This document shows positions 9,636 through 18,972 of a DNA stretch of 23,632 bases, in pieces. A program made the translations under genes and the position numbers. The number at the start of each line of letters is the position of its first letter. Within the stretch, counting starts at the first letter, position 1. Under the pieces are notes generated by a model. It saw only the letters and a program-made list of their open reading frames with translations. It was not told the origin of the DNA and did not search any database. The DNA is from Ophiothrix spiculata (taxonomy: Eukaryota > Echinodermata > Ophiuroidea > Amphilepidida > Ophiotrichidae): the NCBI GenBank assembly GCA_000969725.1, contig JXSR01S005441.1; one strand, 5' to 3'.

Positions 9636-10114
9636 TCCAAAAGTTTCCCTGAAAAGTATAATCATTCATTAGGTACGAATTATCTTGTTGTGCGTGAGAT
9701 ATAAGAATTAATGATACATTAAAGCTAAATATCTCTGTCCGGGCATCGACCTCTATATGCGGTTTAGCCTTTGGAACAGTTATGCCTAACTTTATCTGCA
9801 AGCAACTCAGGATTATTCTATCAGCGTCAAAACTGTGTCCTATGTATATACATCTCTAAGACCTTAGATGTATAATACTAGCATAATGTGATCACTGCAT
9901 CATAATGCATTCTTATCCTACTTACGATTTCCTTGAAAACGACATGGTGACTTGCTTAACCACATGGTGTGCAATATTGCCAGTCAAAATATCTAACAAA
10001 CCTTATCTTAATTGAGTGATATGTTTTGTTTAATGATCATATCAAGGACAATGGCTACATTAAAACCTGCATGATAATCCCGGTGACGTAAAGCAGACCC
10101 TTGCTTCCCAAAGT
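9636..10114 (+). repeat. second block of the duplicated segment, copy 2
   Basis: This is the partner of 6285-6806, with shared landmarks AAGTTTCCCTGAAAAGTA, CTCTGTCCGGGCA, GGTTTAGCCT, TCTATCAGCGT, ATAATACTAGCATAATG and TAATCCCGGTGACG. Both copies end just after the GGTGACG word. No common reading frame is seen. Confidence 0.65.
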
Positions 10115-10354
10115 GTAGAAACATTTTGTCTCCTTTGAATCAGAACTGTCTATATTCATTATTCATGCAGTCCTTTCCTAACAAAATCCTTACAGTAACA
10201 TATTTATGGTTAGAGATAATGGTCTTACTATGTAGTTGTCTCTTATTGTGTCAATTAGTCCCTTTTGAGTTTGACTGTACCATTTGCTTTGGGGGACAAG
10301 TCTTGCTTGAATAGTATCACTTTTGAAATTCAATAAAATGTAGTAAACAATTTG

Positions 10355-10415
10355 TAAAATGCACCCAATAATGACGGTTGCTAAGATTTACAGGCAGGAT
10401 CGCAGTACAAATTGA
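10355..10415 (+). repeat. short direct repeat, copy 1
   Basis: About 60 bp (AAAATGCACCCAATAATGAC, then GGTTGCTAAGATTTACAGGC) recur at 10925-10985 with about 80% identity by eye. The second TTAA MITE copy lies between the two. They may be ends of one older insertion or remnants of a dispersed repeat. Confidence 0.5.
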
Positions 10416-10601
10416 CATTATATTATACCTTATTCCAGAAATCATGCATTTGAAGTTTTAATGAAGATGAGAATATCAACATGATAAATTTAACTTTTGT
10501 ATTACGGTATCACACGAATTTGTTATTATGTAAAATTATGAAGGTAATTATATGATTCTAGTTTCAAACCTCATAATCTTTAAATCAACTGTCTACTACT
10601 A

Positions 10602-10801
10602 TTAAGGTTATTTCGTCTCTTGAGTTATGTTTTGTGTTCGAAATGTATATGAAAATGTGACTTATTATGGTGAGTTTACACAGTAGCTTATAGGTGAAAA
10701 ACAAAATTGCTCAAAAATAAACGGTTTGACCTATTCAGCTGAAGCCATCTTTCATATGACATTGAAAACTAAATTTTAAAAAATCTGACAAGCTCCTTTA
10801 A
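10602..10801 (-). mobile_element. TTAA-flanked MITE, copy 2 (inverted)
   Basis: This is a reverse-orientation relative of 3484-3794. Read on the minus strand it begins AAAGGAGCTTGTCAGATTTT, then has CAATGTCATATGAAAGATGG and CTGAATAGGTCAAACCG, and ends just before TTAA. TTAA bounds both ends (10602-10605 and 10798-10801). It is about 110 bp shorter than copy 1, mainly through internal deletion. Two copies with TTAA at all four ends support a real family, though the terminal inverted repeats are weak and no coding capacity exists. Confidence 0.6.
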
Positions 10802-10924
10802 TGAATTATATCAACATAATTCAATAAATGTTGATAAAGATCGAAATAATTATAGAAAATAAGATACTAGCAAGTTATTTCTATAGTTATATATGACGAA
10901 ACCGATTTTGGAATTCCAATTTTG

Positions 10925-10985
10925 AAAAATGTACCAAATAATAACGATTGCTTAGAATTACAGACAAGATGTTAGGGTCAAAATG
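10925..10985 (+). repeat. short direct repeat, copy 2
   Basis: This is the partner of 10355-10415 (AAAATGTACCAAATAATAAC, then GATTGCTTAGAATTACAGAC). The match fades after about 60 bp. Confidence 0.5.
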
Positions 10986-11062
10986 TATTTTTTATGAGCT
11001 ATCAAATATTTGGTGCAACAAGTTTTTATTATCTTATAATCTGATATATGTATTTTCTATTT

Positions 11063-11162
11063 ATAACGGAGGCTTGGTGATGAAAAATCAATACACCACA
11101 TTGAGGTGTATTGGGTGAAAATTTTTAGTGTTTGGTGATTTACCACACCAAGCATCCGTTAT
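11063..11162. repeat. 100-bp foldback
   Basis: The outer arms are 17 bp with one mismatch: ATAACGGAGGCTTGGTG at 11063-11079 and CACCAAGCATCCGTTAT at 11146-11162. An inner perfect 8-bp stem, AATACACC (11090-11097) with GGTGTATT (11105-11112), shares the same axis. It ends 26 bp before the long-TIR element starting at 11189. This is probably a small foldback MITE. Confidence 0.6.
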
Positions 11163-11188
11163 TGATTAGAAGATGCATTGGCATTATA

Positions 11189-12194
11189 CAGGGTGTCCTA
11201 GAAAAAAGGAAACCGAGATTTGCGCCCTCTGTGCTTTGACACGGTTGACTGATTTGGAAAATTGTTTGGCTAGATTAATGCACCAGAAAGTCTTCTTTCC
11301 AGTAATACCAAATATTCCTACGTTGCTAACCTTGTTGAGTAATTACGACCAATTTAATGAATTTTGCATTTTATGCCTTCGTACCACTTTTTGGTAGCGT
11401 TAACTTCTTTCTCATGATGTGCTTAAGTTAAAGCCGTTGGCAATAAGGACTCCTTTAAGACTCTTGTTTGGATGACTGAATATCAGATTATGCCTGGATT
11501 TAGACTATTGAACTCGGAGAGTGTGGCTGAACACAGGAGAGTTTTTTAAAGGAGATTTCATGATTATTTGCTTCCTATTTGAGCTATGGAAAATCTAATC
11601 CCCAAATTGAATTTAAACCATTCATCAGCTTGATATTGCATTTTTTGTCAGTGCATGTTTTATTTAAACCAGTTAATAGCATTACAAGATGTAGTTCATC
11701 TTTTAAATGTTTTCTTTGTTATTTAATGAATGAGAACATGTACGTAGCCTTCATTAAGTTGCCATTTATTATCGAAGAGAGATTTCCTGTTAGGCTACCT
11801 TAACACATGGATGTACGAATTTAAGCCCGTCAAAACTTACTTTTCTCAGCCTAGTTTGGGACGTTTTTACTCCATTTTCAGGCCTTTTTGTCACTTCTTC
11901 AGGCCATTGAACGTGTGTCACTTACATCCCTTCTTAACTGCAAAGTCCTCAAATTTCCACCAAATGGCACCAAGAGACATCAAGAAGTTATCTCTACCAA
12001 AAGTGGTACAAAGGCATAACATGCACAATTCATAAAATTGTTCGTAATTACTCAACAATGTTAACAACGTAGGAATACTTGGTATTGTTGGAAAGAGGAC
12101 TTTCTGGTGCATTAATCTAGCAAAACAGTACTCCAAATCATTCAACCGTATCAAAGCACAGTTTCCTCGGTTTCCTTTTTTCTAGGACACCCTG
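11189..12194. mobile_element. long-TIR DNA transposon relic, TA target
   Basis: The element is about 1006 bp. Its inverted arms run from CAGGGTGTCCTAGAAAAAAG (11189) to about 11411, and from about 11981 to the mirror-image end at 12194. The arms are about 215-220 bp with some divergence. TA sits directly outside each end (11187-11188 and 12195-12196), fitting a Tc1/mariner-type TA target, but TA alone is weak evidence. The interior of about 570 bp encodes no recognisable transposase and no DDE/DDD motif, so this is either a non-autonomous element or an internally decayed one. ORFs at 11173-11397 and 11918-12154 are the two arms read in the same frame and differ mostly by amino-acid-changing substitutions, so they are not genes. 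Confidence 0.8.
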
Positions 12195-12212
12195 TATTAC
12201 TAGATTATAAGA

Positions 12213-13030
12213 TATAGTATATTTTTTACATCTCCGGACTCCAAGTCATCGATTTGAACGTACCATTGTCTAGGAGAGGAGATAAATTTTAAACTCAATA
12301 ATCATTTCAGCCATCCAGACAATCTGGCTTGTTTGGCATATATCCGAATGTCGTTTTTTTTTTTTTTTTTTGCAAATAACTTTTTAATGGGAAAAAAGAA
12401 GTCTACTGGATGATTTTAGGTTCCAAATTGCTTTAACAATAGGCTTAATAATGATAATTGAAGGGGGAAAAATGACATTGTACACTATTATATCGTATGT
12501 AATTATTTTAGCAAACTTAAAAAGCGTAGGCCTCGATCATATAATCTTTTTTAATTAATTTGGTCAGGAATTTAAACGATTTTCCCAATGAAGCCTACAG
12601 ACATGATAAAAAACACATTAACATGCATAAATTATGTGATGCTCGTCAGAGAGTAACACGATTTTAGGCCTAAATTATAGATCAATGGTGCAAATCATGA
12701 AATTGTATTCTCCATTATACAAGTTTTTAGAATGTGTACCCAACCGTTGTAATAAAAAGATGATTTAACTAACATAGCATGTGTGATTACATTTTCTAAA
12801 AAGAGCCAAGAATTGTTGTAAACCAATAGCTGCCTTTTATCATCAAAAACATTAAACATGTATTTAACTTTAATTCAAACAGTAGTCAATGTAAATTGTG
12901 AAACAAAAGGCAGCTATTAAATTGAATTTATCTTTATTTTTTATTTTCATTCAAGGATGTGCCCCTCATCTCAAACCTTGTTACCTTTTCTTCAGCGAAC
13001 TTAGTCCGGAGATGTAAAAAATATACTATA
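12213..13030. mobile_element. non-autonomous element, perfect 28-bp TIRs
   Basis: The arms are perfect inverted repeats: 12213-12240 ends ...TTTACATCTCCGGACT, and 13003-13030 begins AGTCCGGAGATGTAAA. The true ends may be GTATA...TATAC with TATA flanks, because the terminal TATA is self-complementary and so ambiguous. The interior holds an 18-nt T-run (12354-12371) and an inner inverted repeat, AATAGCTGCCTTTT near 12827-12840 against AAAAGGCAGCTATT near 12905-12918. No ORF of note is present. It lies 18 bp beyond the end of the preceding element. I cannot name the superfamily. Confidence 0.75.
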
Positions 13031-14198
13031 ACAAATACTTATTACACAAAATATTTGGTAGCTCAAAAAGAACTATAATTTGACCCGAACAGCACAAATG
13101 TGCATTTATTTAAAACGTCAAAATAATTAAGGTTAATAAGACTTAATAAGTTTACAATTTTATAAGTATTATAAATAATACAATCATGGGAATATACTAT
13201 TCTATACTATTAACTGTCGGGGATGTAAAGGTAGATACTTATTGTAAATTCCAAAAGTTCAACTACGGCATGCTTCAAACTTGACACGACCTCCATTTCA
13301 TAATCCCCTGTAATGTTTGTTCAATGATGCAAGATAACGTACATATTTCCTTCCATATTTGCATGAATATTGAGGTATTTCACCTGTAGTTGATAATACA
13401 AGATCATTATATCTTAAGAAATATTACACTCTCCTTGGCAGTATATTTCACCTGCGTTTATCGATCAAAATTTAACTGGAATATTTTATATATGTCAAAT
13501 ACATGGAGAGACAATAATACTTTTAGGTATGAGGTATTATACTCAATAAATTTTGAAGTATGCAACAAGCAGTCGATAAATACACATAAACCAATATGAG
13601 TTGAATATTCAAATTAACAAAATCAATGTTCAATGTTTTTCCATGTGGTTTCAACACAATTAGCCACAAATAATACCAAAATCATGAACAATATTAATAC
13701 GTAGTGATTTTGTCTTAGTCAATCCTTATCAATCATTACTAGTTGTTTACACAATACAAAACCACAAGTTTACAATGATGTAGAATACAAGGGAAACTCT
13801 ATGGATATTGTAACAGAGTCTGATTTCTTGTTTCATATTTCAAAGCTGATAGAGTATGCATAGATAATTTCAATACCAGAGGCCAACGCTGTAAAAAAGT
13901 TAAAACCATAAAAGTTCTAATTGTCTGTCCTTTGGTTATCTTCGATATTCAACAAGGATTTGATTAAATTAAATGCACCATTCTACATGTATCTCCGATT
14001 AACCTGATTTACCACGTTTCTATGAGTAAAATAAAAAGAACATAAATTAATGAAGGAATACTCCCTCGAAGCATTAGGAAAAAGTGCAAAGTATTACAAC
14101 CTATTGCACGAAAATTGTATTAATTTAGACCACATGACAACAAGCACGCAACCTTGTTATTGTGAGCATGGAATTCAAACCCAACTAGAGTATTCATA
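13031..14198. other. AT-rich non-coding stretch
   Basis: No gene, RNA or repeat is supported. Plus ORFs at 13390-13599 and 14050-14277 have no domain and end without splice signals of interest. The second of them runs into the possible transposon terminus at 14199. Confidence 0.5.
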
Positions 14199-14895
14199 CA
14201 GGGTGTTTGAAAATATAGACATCTTGAAATGTTTTATTTTATTTAAACACATTACTATGTCTGTTTGTTTTAACTGATGTTGTTTCAAACTTAATTATTT
14301 TTTTTTGAACTTGTTCCTTGTAATTTTCACTGTATCGCTGTTAACAAATTATACAGTTGCATTTGAGATGGAATTATATTGCATACATATTCTTAAACAC
14401 TCTATCACCATATACTCGTAAAAAGACCAATAAGAAAAAAAATACCCAAAGAAATATTTAATAGCCTATTTTAATTAACCTCTTGTAATCTATATCGTCA
14501 AGCAATAATATTTTCATAAGGTATAATTGTGAGGTTCTGACCGAACATAATTGTTCATGTAAAACTATGTACACAATGTCTTCTCATGTATTAACTAGTA
14601 CAATTATTTGTGATTTTATAATATAGTCATAGTAAATATCAATGATAGTCATTCATACAGCGCTAACATTAAAACATTTATTCAAAGACGATGTTGATGT
14701 TTTTTAACTAGCAAATTGTTTCAATCACTAAATTTTTGTTGCATTATTAATTTTAAAGATGTCAAATTATTGTGTAATGTGATTCATTAAATTTGAATTT
14801 GTTGCTAGACCTCAACTTCATGAGCATGATAAGAGCTACTTTAGTATTCTATTTCATGTAATCCTGTCTGCATGGTTATCGCTTTAGACACCCCG
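14199..14895. mobile_element. possible short TA-flanked element
   Basis: The left end CAGGGTGTTTGAAAA after TA (14197-14198) faces a right end that reads CGGGGTGTCTAAAG on the opposite strand, followed by TA (14896-14897). Eleven of the first 14 positions agree, and the ends resemble the CAGGGTGTCC termini of the element at 11189-12194. Beyond that the arms diverge, and the roughly 697-bp interior shows nothing recognisable. This could be an old Tc1/mariner-type MITE or a chance pair of short matches. Confidence 0.3.
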
Positions 14896-15302
14896 TATAA
14901 GCCACAAAGGAATGTTTATACCAGCTGAATTGAATAGTTGAAAATAAAACCGTATTAACAAGGTATCTTCTCCCAGAGATGCTTGTTCTAATGTAAAACA
15001 AGAAGATGGAAATTGAACTCGCTCGAGAGTTTCTTCAAATACACACCGCTGTGTTTTCCTCAAAGCGCTGCTTACGTATGCAAGTAGCATAGACGCTTCT
15101 TGCTCTTACTCTTTGAATCTGTCATATCTACAGATGAACGTAGGCAACAATGTTCAGATGTCATGACCGGCACATTAGGGCAGACAATGTCTACAATGTT
15201 ACCCCACTGTGTGTTGCCATCATTTCCAATTATTTTTAAATTTAATTTGGAAGCTTGCGTACAGCTTGAGCTTGACATAGCCACGAACATTGTCTCAGTC
15301 AT
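14884..15302 (-). other. pair of out-of-register ORFs, possible gene relic
   Basis: Two minus-strand frames abut. The first starts at an ATG at 15300-15302 and ends at 15072, with residues such as LKIIGNDGNTQWGNIVDIV. The second, in another frame, is open from 15090 to 14884, with ETLERVQFPSSCF and LEQASLGEDTLLIRFYFQL. The region is GC-richer and less repetitive than its surroundings, and the overlap looks like a possible single frameshift. The second frame stops within the possible element terminus at 14886-14895. I recognise no family. The opposite strand (15100-15309) is also open, so chance remains a real option. Confidence 0.2.
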
Positions 15303-15309
15303 CACGTAA

Positions 15310-16120
15310 CATTATGTGTAAATCATGAAAGTATTAATAGCAACTCATTCTCAAATCCTTTACCGAGATCTTGTGGATGGAACTGAGGTAATTTTACAAA
15401 AAATAATCTACTCAAGGATATCGTTTTGTTTATAATAACAAGGTTGGATGTTTTTAAATAGAATACTCGGTAAAATTTAGAATAACCCATCACTTGCTTA
15501 TCTTGGATCAGGTTTTGCTTTATCGGTTTTCAATAGAGATATAGCTAAAGAACTATATAACTTTATTTATGATATAATATCGTTTGTATACAAGTGCGAT
15601 ATTCTAAGTAACTGCTTGCACATTCAAAAATAACTTTATGTTATAGCCCCACTGTATGTATCAAAAATTCATGTACACTGATAAAACAATGATGTTTAAC
15701 TCTCCTTTCAGATCATCTACTTTAGCAAATGTTGTTTAAACTAGTATGATTTATGTATTTATCTAAAAGGCTTTCTTGAAATTTTTGATCACGATTTCCG
15801 CACAACAGCATGTGTATACTTTGGTAAAGTGCAAAATGAACTAGTTAAATGTTTTGAGGAAGCACAATGTTACTCATAACGAGACAAAAAAGTTGCATAA
15901 ATGCAAATTGAAATAGTTGACAAGAATTATGAATTATGAATAAATAAATCCAAACTAGTACTAGTGTTGCCTATATATGGGAAAATATATATAACCGTTA
16001 TTTATATTCCCAATAAACAGTAATATTTAGGGTAATAACTGCTTTATGATGAATATAATTGATAAGCAGATGTCGATTGGAAAGGCACCAATAAAATGAC
16101 TATAAGCATCAGAAAAGTTC
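15310..16120. other. AT-rich non-coding stretch
   Basis: I see nothing assignable beyond short TA-rich runs near 15970-15995. Confidence 0.5.
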
Positions 16121-16321
16121 ATGCCAGTATGTAGTGTATGTGGAAAGAAGTCACACAAAGTGTTATTGCTGCACACACAAATTGCCAATCAGGATTCTCA
16201 ACTTCTAATAACACCCCTTCACCTAGCCACTAATGATTCAATCCTCATATTGAAGATCATACCGGATCAACCCCTTTGTAAATCAAACAAAGAGAATGTC
16301 AAAACTTTAAATGACATTTAA
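16121..16321 (+). pseudogene. ankyrin-repeat-like fragment
   Basis: This is a 66-codon frame. Its second half, after a possible splice acceptor CCAATCAG ending at 16192, reads DSQLLITPLHLATNDS, then ILILKIIPDQP and SNKENVKTLNDI before the stop. TPLHLA followed by a short helix, a hydrophobic second helix and an NKENVKTL-type turn is the ankyrin-repeat pattern, here about one repeat long. The expected glycine after the first helix is replaced. The leading residues CSVCGKKSHK look like a zinc knuckle but lack the full spacing. It may be one exon of a larger ankyrin protein or an isolated decayed relic. I see no neighbouring repeat on the plus strand. Confidence 0.3.
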
Positions 16322-16333
16322 GCAGTAAGCATA

Positions 16334-16353
16334 AAGATGCATAAAAGCATCTT
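16334..16353. repeat. small hairpin
   Basis: AAGATGC and GCATCTT form a perfect 7-bp stem around a 6-nt loop, 13 bp after the stop codon of the ankyrin-like frame. It may be chance. Confidence 0.3.
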
Positions 16354-16670
16354 ATAACCATGGGCGTTGCAAAAATTTCAGAGATATTATAACAAAATCT
16401 CAATGTTTAATTTCTGTAATAGGCGATCAACATTGACATTATCTGAAGGAGTCACATCATGACTACCCTCATCCACATATCCGTTGAAACTTCACTTGAT
16501 TAAAATCGCCGCGATCCATGTTGCCTGTTTTATTGCAAGATAATTCCAAAGTTATTGCCAACTGATTTGTGTTACATAGTAATGAGTAATTCTGATTACA
16601 TTGGAGCTTTATTGCTTAAGCTTACTCATGGCGGAAGGGTGTATCAAATGTGAACACAATATTAATTTTG

Positions 16671-16713
16671 AAAGTCCAGTGTGCAGGTCAAAAAGTACAG
16701 TGACCTGGACTTT
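16671..16713. repeat. bulged hairpin
   Basis: AAAGTCC (16671) pairs with GGACTTT, and CAGGTCA (16684-16690) pairs with TGACCTG (16701-16707), separated on the left arm by a small bulge. The loop is AAAAGTACAG. With 14 paired bases at moderate GC, it stands out from the AT-rich surroundings. No transcription signal accompanies it. Confidence 0.45.
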
Positions 16714-16827
16714 TATACGTAATAAATGTTGCAAAGTAACTTTAATTATTTGTTTTTATTACACGTAAACTACATTGTATATTATTCTGCTTTTCACTAT
16801 AGACTTAGTTTCCACGGTATCGAGCGG

Positions 16828-16882
16828 TTAATTAAAGTGGCTACATGTAGTTAAACCCGGGAGTTAAACGTACTTTAATTAA
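16828..16882. repeat. inverted repeat around a GC-richer core
   Basis: Perfect 11-bp arms TTAATTAAAGT (16828-16838) and ACTTTAATTAA (16872-16882) enclose a 33-nt core with AACCCGGGAGTT in it and two direct GTTAAAC words. It might be a small foldback. Confidence 0.4.
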
Positions 16883-16883
16883 T

Positions 16884-18493
16884 TTGTTATCTATGTTATG
16901 TAAAAATCCATTTTGCAGCACATTTTTTTCAGTTTGTTATATTTTACAACAATGTTGTTATTTACCTACTGGTATTATACCATTTTATTCAATAAATAAA
17001 ACGTGTCATCAATTCAACAAAAGAGAATATTTTGTATCGTACCGTACTGTATATTTAAAACCTCTTTGATTGGATTTACTGGGGTTTTTTTTGCTATGGT
17101 CCCCAAACTTGAAATGATCCCACATCGCTACTTTAAGTAAACATTTCATTTATATATCTAAAATTCTAACCATGTCTCATCAGTAATCAGACATTACGGT
17201 GTCTATTAGTTAAGATGCGTTTATTGATACAAGTATTATTCTTCGCACGCTACTTTCTGTTTGCTAGAGAGATGCAAATATGAGGTCATAGTTCGTTTTC
17301 TGGGTCGGCATTCAGATTATGTATCATAGCATATTAGAACAGGGGAACAGGGGAACAGCCTAACAAATAATATTTTTCTGTGGCTATTACAGTAACAAAT
17401 TATGTTATTCAGACATTATAAAATAAATTACTTTATAAAAGCATTCAAAGTATGGACTTTTTGTACTACTGTTTTTGGTATTTTGCTTAGAATTAACTTG
17501 CAAAAATAAAACCAATATATATTGGGCTTTCCCTGTGTTTTCTTTAATACCATTATAAAAAGAAAACTTCCAAAATCTTAAACGTTATGCGTCCAAATGA
17601 GTCTCTATAAGATAAAGTTTATAAAGTTATTGGGTCACTGCAAGATTGCTAAGAATCGATGTACTATAAAGGAGACGTGTGTGTGACGACGATAAACAGA
17701 CAAGCGTTTTACAACTATATAGACTATTCAAAAGATTAGGGCATACTGATTCAGCAAGAATCTTTCTAATTCTAAATTACAACTCCGCAAACATCTTAAC
17801 ATTATTAAACACCCAATAATGTTTCTGTTTGTATGTTAGTGTAAAGTCCAATAAATACAAAGATGACATTTCAAATGATAAACACGTGTTGAGAACGATC
17901 GAGAAACATGTGCAACGTGAAACATGTTTTATATTGTGTTATGTGCCGATATGACAAATGAGTATTTTCCCAAAATATGCTTAAGAAAAAATTACATGAA
18001 GGATCTATTTCGAAATCTTGCATTTAAGCAGCTATGGGACTAAGTTTTGAAAAAGAACAAAAAGCACACTCTTTAATGTCTTATGAATAGACTTTCATGA
18101 CGGAAACTGAACCTCTGAGGTTGTCAATGTGCAAATGTGCATGTCAAGCACATGGTCTTTAGGCTGTTTTGGTCTTGAGGAATAGCAAAGCAACAAATTA
18201 TCCAAAATATCGAAATGCTGTATTTGTTTATGAGTTTGTTTGTTGGGTTTTTGCGCAAGTTATTATGCTTCAAGGCTTTGTGTCTAACATACGGACTCAC
18301 CATGCTCATCTCCGACATTCGGTTCAATTTAATTCTGAAAATATTGTTACTTATAAAAGTTTTCAAAACGGCACATATACCAATGTATAACATGTTTAAC
18401 GTTGACAGAAGTTTCTTGATCATACGAAACACAGGAAACATTATGTCTACAGGCGACAAAAATGCATGCATGTGAGTATTTCTTGCACATTAC
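16884..18493. other. AT-rich non-coding stretch
   Basis: No gene is supported. An 8-bp motif GGAACAGG is repeated in tandem about 2.5 times near 17337-17358. ORFs at 18124-18475 are open on both strands in several frames and have no domain. If the exon at 18494-18709 is real, this stretch would be the start of its first intron. Confidence 0.45.
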
Positions 18494-18709
18494 CTGTTCT
18501 GAGCCATCTTCATTTACTTCATTTAATCTATTCTGGCTATTTTTCTGAAATGTCAACATAGCCTGTTGCAATAGATTCAGTTCAGGCCGGGTGTCACTGT
18601 GAGTGATGCCCGTCTCATCCTCAGGGAGTTCCGATATTTCATCGTCAATCGTATCTGCTATCGTGTCCTCCGGGGTATCATCGATTATAGGTATATTATC
18701 ATCAGCCAT
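18494..18709 (-). CDS. candidate first coding exon, acidic protein
   Basis: This is a 72-codon open exon. It starts at an ATG in a strong Kozak context (AACATGG) and ends exactly at codon 72 with CAG before GTAATG, a good splice donor, leaving phase 0. An in-frame stop lies 24 bp upstream with no AG acceptor in between, so the ATG is the likely start. The N-terminus is very acidic (MADDNIPIIDDTPEDT at residues 1-16, then ELPEDE at 27-32). Residues 43-65 (ELNLLQQAMLTFQKN and following) look helical and could begin a coiled coil. GC content is above that of its surroundings, and codon use looks protein-like. I do not recognise the family. The remaining exons would lie to the left but are not visible. 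The longer open frame to 18347 reads through the donor into intron. Confidence 0.55.
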
Positions 18710-18810
18710 GTTACATAAGAAATTATTCCATTATTTCATTAAAAATTCAGAATATTTTCCTTGTATTCCTAACTAAACGAGTGTAAATATTCTACACAGC
18801 AACAAGATAA

Positions 18811-18972
18811 TCATACTTTGCTCCAATATAATAGGCTTAAAAAGTACAACAGCACCAGAGTATAGTCAAAATTGTCCGTGTATTTCCAGAAGTCATTTAG
18901 AGCTTTGTCAAAGCCAAGTTCAAATGACCCATTCTCAAGAACAACTGATTGGGATGATTGTATAATCATCAT
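18811..18972 (-). CDS. small ORF or exon, 53 codons
   Basis: This is an open frame starting at a double ATG, with residues SVVLENGSFELGFDKALNDF in the middle and a hydrophobic end (TLVLLYFLSLLYW). It ends at a stop 5 bases past a possible donor, AAA before GTATGA, which would also be phase 0. Its composition is more protein-like than most chance ORFs here, and it sits between two better exon candidates on the same strand. Upstream the frame closes after six codons, and only a weak acceptor (CCGAG) is available. It could be an exon, a micropeptide, or chance; no family is recognised. Confidence 0.3.
   Translation of the reverse strand: MMIIQSSQSVVLENGSFELGFDKALNDFWKYTDNFDYTLVLLYFLSLLYWSKV

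Noticed and set aside
11173..12154. Two similar peptides read from 11173-11397 and 11918-12154
   Set aside because: They are the two inverted arms of one transposon translated in the same frame. Differences between them mostly change the amino acid, which argues against coding selection.
18124..18475. Open frames on both strands, up to 115 codons
   Set aside because: Several overlapping frames are open at once in AT-rich DNA and none has a motif. The minus-strand ones would be intron of the 18494-18709 exon.
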